A stretch of DNA of 64,000 nt, taken from an uncultured Prevotella sp. (GTDB lineage: Bacteria > Bacteroidota > Bacteroidia > Bacteroidales > Bacteroidaceae). Under the pieces are notes generated by a model. The model was not told the DNA's origin. It searched no databases and saw nothing but the letters and a program-made list of their open reading frames with translations. Numbering within the stretch: the first letter of the stretch is position 1; every line of letters begins with the position of its first letter. Below, in pieces: positions 36,158 to 43,476 of the stretch. Both the position numbers and the translations under genes were made by a program. The stretch covers positions 54,112-118,111 of the forward strand of contig CALUEY010000033.1 of NCBI GenBank assembly GCA_944319915.1, read 5' to 3'.

Positions 36158-37450
36158 TCAGAGGCCGAAGGCCCGCTTGATGTCGTCAACGCGGTCGAGC
36201 TTCTCCCAGGTGAACAGCTCCACCTCTATGTCCTTGTCCTCGTGGTAGTGGCTGGTGAAGTGCTTCACCACGCGCTGCGGCTTGCGGCCCATGTGGCCGT
36301 AGGCCGCCGTCTCGCTGTAGATGGGCTGGCGGAGCTTGAGCGTGCGCTCTATGGAGCGCGGCCTGAGGTCGAACAGGCGGCCTATCATGGCGGCTATCTC
36401 GCTGTCGGGCATGGCCACGCGGCTGCGGCCGTAGGTGTTCACGTAGATGTTCATGGGCTCGGCCATGCCTATGGCGTAGCTCACCTGCACGAGCATCTCG
36501 TCGGCCACGCCCGCCGCCACCATGTTCTTGGCTATGTGGCGGGCGGCGTAGGCCGCCGAGCGGTCTACCTTGCTCGAGTCCTTGCCGCTGAAGGCCCCGC
36601 CGCCGTGGGCGCCCTTGCCTCCGTAGGTGTCTACTATTATCTTGCGGCCCGTGAGGCCGGTGTCGCCGTGGGGGCCGCCGATGACGAACTTGCCCGTGGG
36701 GTTCACGTAGTACTTTATGCCGTCGCCGAAGAGGGCCAGCACCTTCTCCGAGTGTATCTGCGCCTTCACGCGGGGCATGAGCACCTGCTCCACGTCGCGG
36801 CGTATGGCGGCCAGCATGGCCTCGTCGGCCTTGCGCTGCGCCTCCTCGGTGGCGTCGGCAGGGCGCACGAACTCGTCGTGCTGGGTCGACACCACGATGG
36901 TGTCGATGCGCTCGGGCAGGCCCTGGTCGCTGTACTGCACGGTCACCTGGCTCTTGGCGTCGGGCCTTAGGTAGGTCATCTGCCGGCCCTCGCGCCGTAT
37001 GTCGGCCAGGGTGCGCACTATGAGGTGGGCCAGGTCGAGCGACACGGGCATGTAGTTCTCCGTCTCGTTGGTGGCGTAGCCGAACATCATGCCCTGGTCG
37101 CCGGCGCCCTGCTCCTCCTCGTCGGGGCGGCTCACGCCCCGGTTGATGTCGCTGCTCTGCTCGTGGATGGCGGTCATTATGCCGCAGGAGTTGCCGTCGA
37201 ACTGGTAGTCGGCCTTGGTGTAGCCTATGCGGTTGATGGTGTTGCGGGCCACCGTCTGCAGGTCTATGTACTCGGAGCTGTGCACCTCGCCCATTATCAC
37301 CACCTGGCCCGTGGTTACGAAGGTCTCGCAGGCCACGTGGGCCTTGGGGTCGTAGGCCAGGAACTGGTCGAGGATGGCGTCGGATATCTGGTCGGCCACC
37401 TTGTCGGGATGGCCCTCAGAAACTGATTCTGATGAGAAGAAGTATGACAT
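36158..37450 (-). CDS. metK: S-adenosylmethionine synthetase
   Basis: 430 residues from the ATG at 37450 (MSYFFSSESVSEGHPDKVADQ). Makes SAM from methionine and ATP. Family blocks: GHPDKVADQISDAILD, GDQGMMFGYATNETENYMP, FVIGGPHGDTGLTGRKII, GGGAFSGKDSSKVDRSAAY. It heads the metK-DUF4271-hemD-rnpA-yidD series. The promoter is well formed (TATCTTTGC with CAAA on the opposite end). No SAM riboswitch is visible in the short leader. Confidence 0.97.
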   Translation of the reverse strand: MSYFFSSESVSEGHPDKVADQISDAILDQFLAYDPKAHVACETFVTTGQVVIMGEVHSSEYIDLQTVARNTINRIGYTKADYQFDGNSCGIMTAIHEQSSDINRGVSRPDEEEQGAGDQGMMFGYATNETENYMPVSLDLAHLIVRTLADIRREGRQMTYLRPDAKSQVTVQYSDQGLPERIDTIVVSTQHDEFVRPADATEEAQRKADEAMLAAIRRDVEQVLMPRVKAQIHSEKVLALFGDGIKYYVNPTGKFVIGGPHGDTGLTGRKIIVDTYGGKGAHGGGAFSGKDSSKVDRSAAYAARHIAKNMVAAGVADEMLVQVSYAIGMAEPMNIYVNTYGRSRVAMPDSEIAAMIGRLFDLRPRSIERTLKLRQPIYSETAAYGHMGRKPQRVVKHFTSHYHEDKDIEVELFTWEKLDRVDDIKRAFGL

Positions 37451-37481
37451 TGCTTTATCTTTTATGATGTTGGTTTGGCGC

Positions 37482-37513
37482 GCAAAGATAATCAAACTTG
37501 GGCAAAGCGCAAA
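37482..37513 (-). promoter_or_regulatory. metK promoter
   Basis: Minus-strand -7 box TATCTTTGC (37482-37490) and -33 TTTG (37510-37513), 19 bases apart; the ATG is 32 bases downstream. Confidence 0.65.
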
Positions 37514-37599
37514 ACCTTTTGCCACATTTCTTGCCTCGGGGCCTGGCCCGTGGCGTTGGCGGCGGCCCCAGTGGCCGTGGCCCTGGTGCGCGCCTTGGA

Positions 37600-37828
37600 A
37601 CGGCTTTTGTAAAGATGTTTCAGCCGCTCTGAGCCGCCCGGCCAACCGCCTGGCTGCCAGCGCGTTGCAGAACGGCCCGTTTGGCCGCGCCAAAGGGGGC
37701 GTTCTGCGCGGCCATACGGCCCCCGTCGCGCCGCCGAAAGGGCCGCCCGCCCCCCAAGGCTTGCCCGCATGGCGCTGCTGGCAGGCCCCGGGGGCCGGGC
37801 TGTAAAGGGTTTTCGGGCCGGCGGGAGC
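37600..37828. repeat. Degenerate ~22-nt GC-rich array (copy B)
   Basis: Bounded by TGTAAAGATGTTTC on the left and CTGTAAAGGGTTTTC on the right. Inside are CTGGCTGCCAGCGCGTTG and repeated AACGGCCCGTTTGG-like units. It occupies most of the 379-base gap upstream of metK; no gene is seen. Confidence 0.6.
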
Positions 37829-37829
37829 G

Positions 37830-38255
37830 TCAGTCGCGGCGCGGCTTCTTCCACTTGTCGTCCATCTTCAGGGCCTGCAGCGCAAGGGCGTCGGGGCCTA
37901 TGCCGATGAAGCGGAGCGTGGCCTTGTCGCCCGGGGCCAGGCGCATGGGCGTGTAGTAGTCTATCTTCTCGCGGGCCAGGCGCACCGTGCGCCACCCGCC
38001 GTGGGGCGCCCCGCCCACCTGCACGCGCACCTCGGGCTTGTCTTTCTCCACGGGCAGGAAGATGAACTTCTTGGGGTTGGCTATCTCAACTATCGTGGTG
38101 TCGCCGCTGGTGCGCACCATTATGGCCTGCTCGCTCACCTCGGCTATCACGGTGTCGCCGCTGTGGTGCACGTTGTAGTCTTGCGCGAGGGCGGCCTGCG
38201 CCACGGTGGCCATGGCCGCCGCGGCCAGCATCTTGGTTATGGTTCTCTTTGTCAT
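37830..38255 (-). CDS. Secreted orphan DUF4980-like domain protein
   Basis: 141 residues with a signal peptide (MLAAAAMATVAQAALAQ). The part KFIFLPVEKDKPEVRVQV... VRLAREKIDYYTPMRLAPGD resembles the DUF4980 module normally fused to the N-terminus of secreted GH32 levanase/inulinase-type enzymes (their 'YLxLPVEE... VRLA... VDYYVP' pattern). Here the chain stops at about the linker into the GH32 catalytic domain and no GH32 sequence follows. It is either a truncated GH32 or a stand-alone module. It lies downstream of sufE and may share its transcript. Confidence 0.6.
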   Translation of the reverse strand: MTKRTITKMLAAAAMATVAQAALAQDYNVHHSGDTVIAEVSEQAIMVRTSGDTTIVEIANPKKFIFLPVEKDKPEVRVQVGGAPHGGWRTVRLAREKIDYYTPMRLAPGDKATLRFIGIGPDALALQALKMDDKWKKPRRD

Positions 38256-38303
38256 GGCTGTATGTTGTTGTGCGTTGTTGCCTTGCGGTGGCTGCCCGCC
38301 GCC

Positions 38304-38726
38304 TCAGCCCTGCTTGGCGGCGTAGGCCAGGGCGTAGGCCCGCATCTGCCTCACCATGGCCAGCAGGCCGTTGCTGCGGGTGGGGCTGAGGTGGTCCTTG
38401 AGGCCTATGCGGTCGATGAAGTAGAGGTCGGCCCCGATGATTTCCTGCGGCGTGTGGCCGCTGAGCACCCGTATGAGCAGCGTGATGATGCCCTTCACTA
38501 TGAGGGCGTCGCTCTCGGCGGCGAAGTCTATCACCCCGTCGTGGTATTTGGCCTGCAGCCACACGCGGCTCTGGCAGCCGTCGATGAGGTTGTCCTCGGT
38601 CTTGGCTTCCTGGCCGAGCGGCTGCAGCGAGTTGCCTGCGTCTATGAGCAGCTGGTACTTGTCCATCCAGTCGTCGAGGCAGCCGAACTCCTCTATCACC
38701 TCGTCTTGTGCTTCGTTTATGGTCAT
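38304..38726 (-). CDS. sufE: Cysteine desulfuration protein SufE
   Basis: 140 residues from the ATG at 38726. SufE accepts persulfide sulfur from SufS for Fe-S cluster assembly. The catalytic Cys51 lies in NLIDGCQSRVWL; other family blocks are FGCLDDWMDKYQLLIDAG and KGIITLLIRVLSGHTPQEI. Complete length. The partner sufS is not in this window. It is between the U32 gene and the DUF4980-like gene on one strand. Confidence 0.95.
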   Translation of the reverse strand: MTINEAQDEVIEEFGCLDDWMDKYQLLIDAGNSLQPLGQEAKTEDNLIDGCQSRVWLQAKYHDGVIDFAAESDALIVKGIITLLIRVLSGHTPQEIIGADLYFIDRIGLKDHLSPTRSNGLLAMVRQMRAYALAYAAKQG

Positions 38727-38825
38727 GTCTTGCTTTTTTGGTTGATGTTCTTGGCCCCCGGGTCGTGGCCCGGGGCGGGTGCCGGGCTTTCGGGGCTGCC
38801 CTTTGGGCTTTTGCCCCATGGGCCT

Positions 38826-40091
38826 TCAGCTTGCCGCGTCGATGCGGAAGAGCTTGTCGCTGGGCCTCACCTTCGCCGGCACGGCGAAGGCCACTCGGGT
38901 GCCTTGGCGCGCCGTGTGCACGGCCCCGGCGTCGTCGTGTATCTCGGTGGGGGTCACGTAGACGGCCCCGGTGGTTGGCCCGGTGATGAGCATCTTGTCG
39001 CCAAGGGAGAACTCGGCGGCGTCCACGCTGAACTCGGCCACGCCCAGGCGCGAGAAGTACTTCACCCCCCGGCCCACGTACACCTTGCGCTCGGTGGCGC
39101 ACGAGCCGTAGTGGCTGTTCCACTCGCCCAGGCGCTGGCCCTGGTAGTAGCCGTCCCAGAAGCCGCGGTTGAACACGGTGGCCAGCCGGCGGTCCCACTC
39201 GTCCTTGCGCTCCTCGGTGAAGGTGCCGTCGAGCACGGCCCCTATGGCCTCCTTGTAGCACCTCACCACGGTGCCAACGTACTCGGGGCCGCGGGCCCTG
39301 CCCTCTATCTTGAACACCCTCACGCCGGCGTCCATCATGCGGTCGATGAAGCGGATGGTCTTCAGGTCCTTGGGGCTCATTATGTACTTGTTGTCTATCT
39401 CCAGCTGGTTGCCCGTCTCGGTGTCGGTCACGGTGTAGGAGCGGCGGCATATCTGCACGCACTCGCCCCTGTTGGCCGAGCGCCCGGCCTCGGCCAGGCT
39501 CAGGTAGCACTTGCCGCTGATGGCCATGCACAGGGCGCCGTGGCAGAACATCTCTATCCTCACGGGCTGCCCCGAGGGGCCGCAGATGCCCTCGGCCATG
39601 ATGCGGCGGTGAATCTCGGCCACCTGCTCCATGCGCAGCTCGCGGGCCAGCACGGCCACGTCGGCGTAGCGCGAGTAGAAGCGCAGGGCCTCGGTGTTGC
39701 TTATGTTGAGCTGGGTGGAGAGGTGAACCTCCATGCCCTGGCGGCGGCAGTATTCCATGGCGGCCACGTCGCTGGCTATCACGGCGCTTATGCCGGCCTG
39801 GCAGGCGGCGTCGACCGCGCGGCGCATGGCGTCCATGTCCTCGTCGTAGATTATGGTGTTCACGGTGAGGTATGTCTTCACCCCCCGCGCGGCGCACTCG
39901 CGGGCTATGTCGGACAGGTCGGCCTCGGTGAAGGTGTTGGCCGAGCGCGCCCTCATGTTGAGGCGGCCTATGCCGAAGTAAACCGACCCGGCCCCGGCCT
40001 GCATGGCGGCGGCCAGGCTCTCGCGCGAGCCTACGGGCGCCATTATCTCGAAGTCGGCGGGGGTGAGCGTTGTGCTGCTTGCGTGGTCCAT
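38826..40091 (-). CDS. Peptidase U32-family protein (RNA-hydroxylation type)
   Basis: 421 residues from the ATG at 40091 (MDHASSTTLTPADFEIMAPVGS); an upstream in-frame ATG at 40130 lies inside the predicted terminator hairpin. The U32 signature is complete: EMFCHGALCMAISGKCYLS. Other blocks are GSVYFGIGRLNMRARSANTF and VFKIEGRARGPEYV. Family members RlhA and TrhP hydroxylate rRNA or tRNA with prephenate-derived chemistry, so a role in RNA modification is more likely than proteolysis. The gene is preceded by a structured leader ending in an intrinsic terminator, so its expression may be attenuated. Confidence 0.92.
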   Translation of the reverse strand: MDHASSTTLTPADFEIMAPVGSRESLAAAMQAGAGSVYFGIGRLNMRARSANTFTEADLSDIARECAARGVKTYLTVNTIIYDEDMDAMRRAVDAACQAGISAVIASDVAAMEYCRRQGMEVHLSTQLNISNTEALRFYSRYADVAVLARELRMEQVAEIHRRIMAEGICGPSGQPVRIEMFCHGALCMAISGKCYLSLAEAGRSANRGECVQICRRSYTVTDTETGNQLEIDNKYIMSPKDLKTIRFIDRMMDAGVRVFKIEGRARGPEYVGTVVRCYKEAIGAVLDGTFTEERKDEWDRRLATVFNRGFWDGYYQGQRLGEWNSHYGSCATERKVYVGRGVKYFSRLGVAEFSVDAAEFSLGDKMLITGPTTGAVYVTPTEIHDDAGAVHTARQGTRVAFAVPAKVRPSDKLFRIDAAS

Positions 40092-40103
40092 TGGGCTTTG
40101 AGT

Positions 40104-40205
40104 GTTAAAAAAATGCCCACCGTCGGTCAACGATGGGCCATCATTTCATTGGCGATTCATTAGCGTTTCCCCTGTGCCCAGGGTTTGTAACCGCCTGCAA
40201 ATATA
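40104..40205 (-). promoter_or_regulatory. Structured leader with intrinsic terminator upstream of the U32 gene
   Basis: The minus-strand -7 box TATATTTGC is at 40197-40205. The ~100-nt leader would form a stem of GGCGGTT (40189-40195) with AATCGCC (40151-40157), enclosing a CCCTG/CAGGG hairpin (40170-40183). A 9-bp terminator stem (40130-40138 with 40115-40123, one G-U pair) follows, then seven U (40107-40113), ending 16 bases before the ATG. The PL1 gene upstream has its own terminator, so this one appears to control U32. It matches no riboswitch class I know. Confidence 0.55.
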
Positions 40206-40259
40206 CACATTTTGCCATTAACGGCAATCGCCGCCGCCCGTTTTTTTGCGTTTTGGGGC

Positions 40260-40282
40260 AAAAAAGCGGGCGGCGGCCGCCC
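40260..40282 (-). terminator. Intrinsic terminator of the PL1 gene
   Basis: On the minus strand GGGCGG-CCG-CCGCCC is followed by GCTTTTTTGCC, 10 bases after the PL1 stop. Confidence 0.75.
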
Positions 40283-40291
40283 TTGGGCGGG

Positions 40292-42994
40292 CTATTTGGC
40301 CACGTATTTCTTGCCTTGGCTGATGTATATGCCGCGGGCGGGGCGGCTTGTCTTTATGCCCTGCAGGGTGTAGGCGGGGGCGCCGGCTGGGGCGGCGTGG
40401 GCGTGGGGCCGGGCTATGGCGGTGCTCGTCTCGGTGGCGGGCAGCTCGTCGGCGAAGGCTATGTTCACCTGCCTCTGCATGGTGGTCTGGCCGGCCTCGT
40501 CGGCCACGGCCACGGTCACCGTGGCGAGGCCCGGCTCTGCCGACGTGGCCGTGAGGGTGCCGCCGCTGCTCACCGTGGCCGCGCCGCCCTCGCCCACGAG
40601 GCTGAACGTGCCGCCGGGGAAGCCTGCGAAGAGGGGCCTGAGGTCTATCTCGGCCTGTTGGCCCGCCTTTACGGTGAAGTGGGGCTGCGCCATCCAGTTG
40701 AGGTAGCGCTCGAGGTTGGTGTATGCAGGGGCGGCCTGGCTCATGTCGTTGTTGTCGGCCGTGGCCCCGTCGGTGCCGGCGAGCAGCTCGAACCAGTCGG
40801 GCACCCCGTCGCCGTCGGTGTCGAATCCCTCGGGGCGCGCGGCCTCGGTTACGTTAAGCCCGTCGAATCCCTCGGCGTCGCTCTCCTTGTCGATGAGGCC
40901 CTTCTTGCCAGTGCGGCTGCCCACGGTGGAGGTGGTGCCGCCGAGGGTCTCGCTCACCATGCGCTCGTCGTGATTGTCGGGTGCGGGCTGGTTGCAGCCC
41001 ACGTCGGAGAGCACCGAGCGCAGTGCCTGCCGGGCGGGCTCCACGGTGATGTGCGACTCGAAGAAAGGCTCCTGGCGGAACACCTCCCAGTCTACCACCT
41101 GCCCGCCTGAGGTGGTGTAGCGGTAGGTGTCGCCCAGCTTGTCGGCCGTCAGGCTCCCGTCGGCGTTCTCGCGTATGTTGCCGCTCACGTAGTAGCTCTG
41201 CGAGCCGGTGCCGGTGCCCTCGAGGTCGGCCTTTAGCAGCGTCTTTTGCGTGGTGGCCGGCCCCATCTTGTAGTAGTTGTTCACGAACTGGCCCTCGTGG
41301 GTGCCGCCGTCGCAGGCGCGCCCGCCCCAGTTGTAGCACACGTTGTTCACCATGTCGTGGCGCCCGGCGTAGGCCCCGTCGCCGTCAAGGCCGCCTGCCA
41401 TGCTCCAGTTGCGCCCCTCGCAGTGGGCCAGCAGGTTGTGGTGGTAGGAGCCGCAGTCGCCCCCTATGGTGGCGGCGTAGCCGTGGTTGGTGTGGTTGTC
41501 GTAGTTCTTGTGGCCGGCCTGGTTGAGCGCCTCCGAGATGAGCGTGCGCTGCAGGGTAACGTTCTTGGCGTTCCTGGAGCTGAAGGCCTCGTCGATGGTC
41601 CAGCTCACGGAGCAGTGGTCCATTATGGAGTGGTCGCACCCGGCCATGCCGAGGCCGTCGCTGGTGTTTGGGTTGGGCGAGTGGCCGTCCCAGCCGTCGG
41701 CCCCGCCGAGGCGCATCCTGATGAAGCGGGTGATGCCGTCGCTCTGCATGCCGAAGGCCTTGCCCTTGAGCATTATGCCGCGGCCCGGGGCCGTCTGCCC
41801 GGCTATGGTTACGTACTTGTCTGGCACGGTGAGCCTCTCCTTGAGGGTTATTGCCCCGCCCACGTCGAACACTATGGTGCGCGGGCCGCTCAGCTGCGTT
41901 ATGCCGTAGCGGAGCGTGCCGGGCTGCGGGCTGTCGGGGTCGTCGGCGAGCGAGGTTACGTGGTATACGGCGCCGCCCCTGCCCCCTATGGCGAAGCGGC
42001 CGTAGCCCTCGGCCCCGGGGAAGGCCACGCGGCGCGGGCGGAACGTCCACGTTTCGCCCCTGTGGGTGTTGCCCTCGGCGTCTTCCTCGTCAACGCGCCA
42101 GTAGTACGTAGTGAAGGGGTCGGCCCCCTGCATGGTGTGGCTCGGCGCGGTGGTGGTGGCCACCTTGGCCATCGCGCCGGGGCCGGTGCCTATGTACACG
42201 TGGTGGCGCGTGGCCTGGGCGGCGGGCGTCCAGCCCAGCTCCACGGCCCCGGCCATGCCCTGCGCCTCCTCCTCGGGCGTGGCCGTGGTGGCCGCGTGCT
42301 CGTCGCCGTTGGCTGGCGTGGGGTTGGCGGCGGTGGTCAGCGGGTTGGGCTCGTCTATCGCTATGGCGTTGATGAAGAGCGTGGTGGCGGCCTGGCCCTG
42401 GGTGTAGTCAGTGCCTGCCTCGGGGGCTGTGCGGTATGTTATGGTTACGGGCTGGCCCTCGGTGGCGTCGAACGTGATGTACGACTGGCCGCTCTCCGAG
42501 GGCGTGGTGGCGCGGTTGGTCTGCCTTATGCCCGTGGCGGCCGGCCTGCCGCCCGCGGTCACGTCTATGGGCGGAGTGTCGTAGCCGTCGGTGTTGTTGT
42601 GGTAGGCCAGCAGCGAGTGCTCGCCCGCGGCCAGCCCGCTCAGGGTGATGCTCACGGCCACGCTGCCCTCCTGTATCTGCGGGGTGTTGCCATCGGCGGC
42701 GAGGGCGTAGACGCCGATGCCGTCGCCCACGAGCTTGGAGTGCGACTGCACGCCCTGCTTCCACCAGTTGCCCTTTATCACCTGGCCGGTGGTGCCTTCG
42801 GGCAGGGCCACGGTTATGGCTATGCCGCCTGCGGTGGTGGTGAACGACGTGCCTTGGCCTATGGCCCATGGCGTGTAGCCCGCCTCGGTGAGCCTCTCCT
42901 CGGCCCACGAGGTGGTGTTGTTGAAGTCTATCTTCTGCGCCGTGGCCGCCATGGCGATGGCCAGTGCGGCGCAGATGGCCGGTGTCCTTTTCAT
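40292..42994 (-). CDS. Secreted polysaccharide lyase family 1 (pectate lyase-like), multidomain
   Basis: 900 residues. Order: signal peptide (MKRTPAICAALAIAMAATA), a carbohydrate-binding-like beta domain (about 20-215), a fibronectin-III-like domain (about 230-320, ending TTYYWRVDEEDAEGNTHRG), then the PL1 parallel beta-helix (about 325-650; FPGAEGYGRFAIGGRGG, GTLRYGI, TIAGQTAPG, RFIRMRLGG, CSVSWTIDEAFSSRNA). A calcium-loop-like DTDGDGVPDWFE follows, then an Ig-like domain and the tail YTLQGIKTSRPARGIYIS, a C-terminal pattern common in secreted Bacteroidales proteins and possibly a sorting signal. It likely cleaves pectin-type galacturonans outside the cell. Confidence 0.9.
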   Translation of the reverse strand: MKRTPAICAALAIAMAATAQKIDFNNTTSWAEERLTEAGYTPWAIGQGTSFTTTAGGIAITVALPEGTTGQVIKGNWWKQGVQSHSKLVGDGIGVYALAADGNTPQIQEGSVAVSITLSGLAAGEHSLLAYHNNTDGYDTPPIDVTAGGRPAATGIRQTNRATTPSESGQSYITFDATEGQPVTITYRTAPEAGTDYTQGQAATTLFINAIAIDEPNPLTTAANPTPANGDEHAATTATPEEEAQGMAGAVELGWTPAAQATRHHVYIGTGPGAMAKVATTTAPSHTMQGADPFTTYYWRVDEEDAEGNTHRGETWTFRPRRVAFPGAEGYGRFAIGGRGGAVYHVTSLADDPDSPQPGTLRYGITQLSGPRTIVFDVGGAITLKERLTVPDKYVTIAGQTAPGRGIMLKGKAFGMQSDGITRFIRMRLGGADGWDGHSPNPNTSDGLGMAGCDHSIMDHCSVSWTIDEAFSSRNAKNVTLQRTLISEALNQAGHKNYDNHTNHGYAATIGGDCGSYHHNLLAHCEGRNWSMAGGLDGDGAYAGRHDMVNNVCYNWGGRACDGGTHEGQFVNNYYKMGPATTQKTLLKADLEGTGTGSQSYYVSGNIRENADGSLTADKLGDTYRYTTSGGQVVDWEVFRQEPFFESHITVEPARQALRSVLSDVGCNQPAPDNHDERMVSETLGGTTSTVGSRTGKKGLIDKESDAEGFDGLNVTEAARPEGFDTDGDGVPDWFELLAGTDGATADNNDMSQAAPAYTNLERYLNWMAQPHFTVKAGQQAEIDLRPLFAGFPGGTFSLVGEGGAATVSSGGTLTATSAEPGLATVTVAVADEAGQTTMQRQVNIAFADELPATETSTAIARPHAHAAPAGAPAYTLQGIKTSRPARGIYISQGKKYVAK

Positions 42995-43043
42995 GCCTTT
43001 TATGCTTTGGGTTGTTGTTTTCGGTCGTTGGTAGGTATCGGTT

Positions 43044-43052
43044 GCAAAGTTA
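43044..43052 (-). promoter_or_regulatory. Promoter -7 box for the PL1 gene
   Basis: TAACTTTGC on the minus strand, 49 bases before the ATG. Confidence 0.55.
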
Positions 43053-43139
43053 CTTCTTTAATTCCAATGGTGCAAGCCTTGGCGGATGATTGTTTGCCCC
43101 GAGGCGCGGCGTCAACTTGCAAATATGCAACCAAGAAGC

Positions 43140-43310
43140 GCCCTGCTGCGCTCACGTGCAGGGTGCGCGCCGGGCAGCATTGCCATACGGCTTGTTCCGG
43201 GCTGCGGCATGGCCTGTTCCGGGGTGTCATACGGCCTGTTTGGCAGGCCAAAACGGCACGTTTGCCAATGCGCTGTGCATCAGCGGGTTGGGCAAGGCCG
43301 TGCTTGCCAT
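43140..43310. repeat. Degenerate ~22-nt array (copy D)
   Basis: Four units of 20-24 bases: CATACGGCTTGTTCCGG, CATGGCCTGTTCCGG, CATACGGCCTGTTTGG and AAAACGGCACGTTTGC. They fill the middle of the 482-base gap between PL1 and GH95. The rest of the gap holds the PL1 promoter, an AT-rich stretch near 43390 and the GH95 terminator; no gene is seen. Confidence 0.6.
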
Positions 43311-43412
43311 TTCCATTAATATAAAAATGTTAACCGCCCGGGGGCGGCTGCCGTAGGCAGGTGAGCGCAAGGGGCTGCCTGCGAATGCGTATACATATTA
43401 TATATATAGCAT

Positions 43413-43448
43413 AAAAGGGTGCGCGCGGCTCACGCCGGGCGCACCCTT
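43413..43448 (-). terminator. Intrinsic terminator of GH95
   Basis: On the minus strand a stem AAGGGTGCGC / GCGCACCCTT is followed by TTATG with a short U-run, 29 bases after the stop. Confidence 0.7.
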
Positions 43449-43476
43449 GGGGTTAGGTTTATGATGGGTTGGGATT

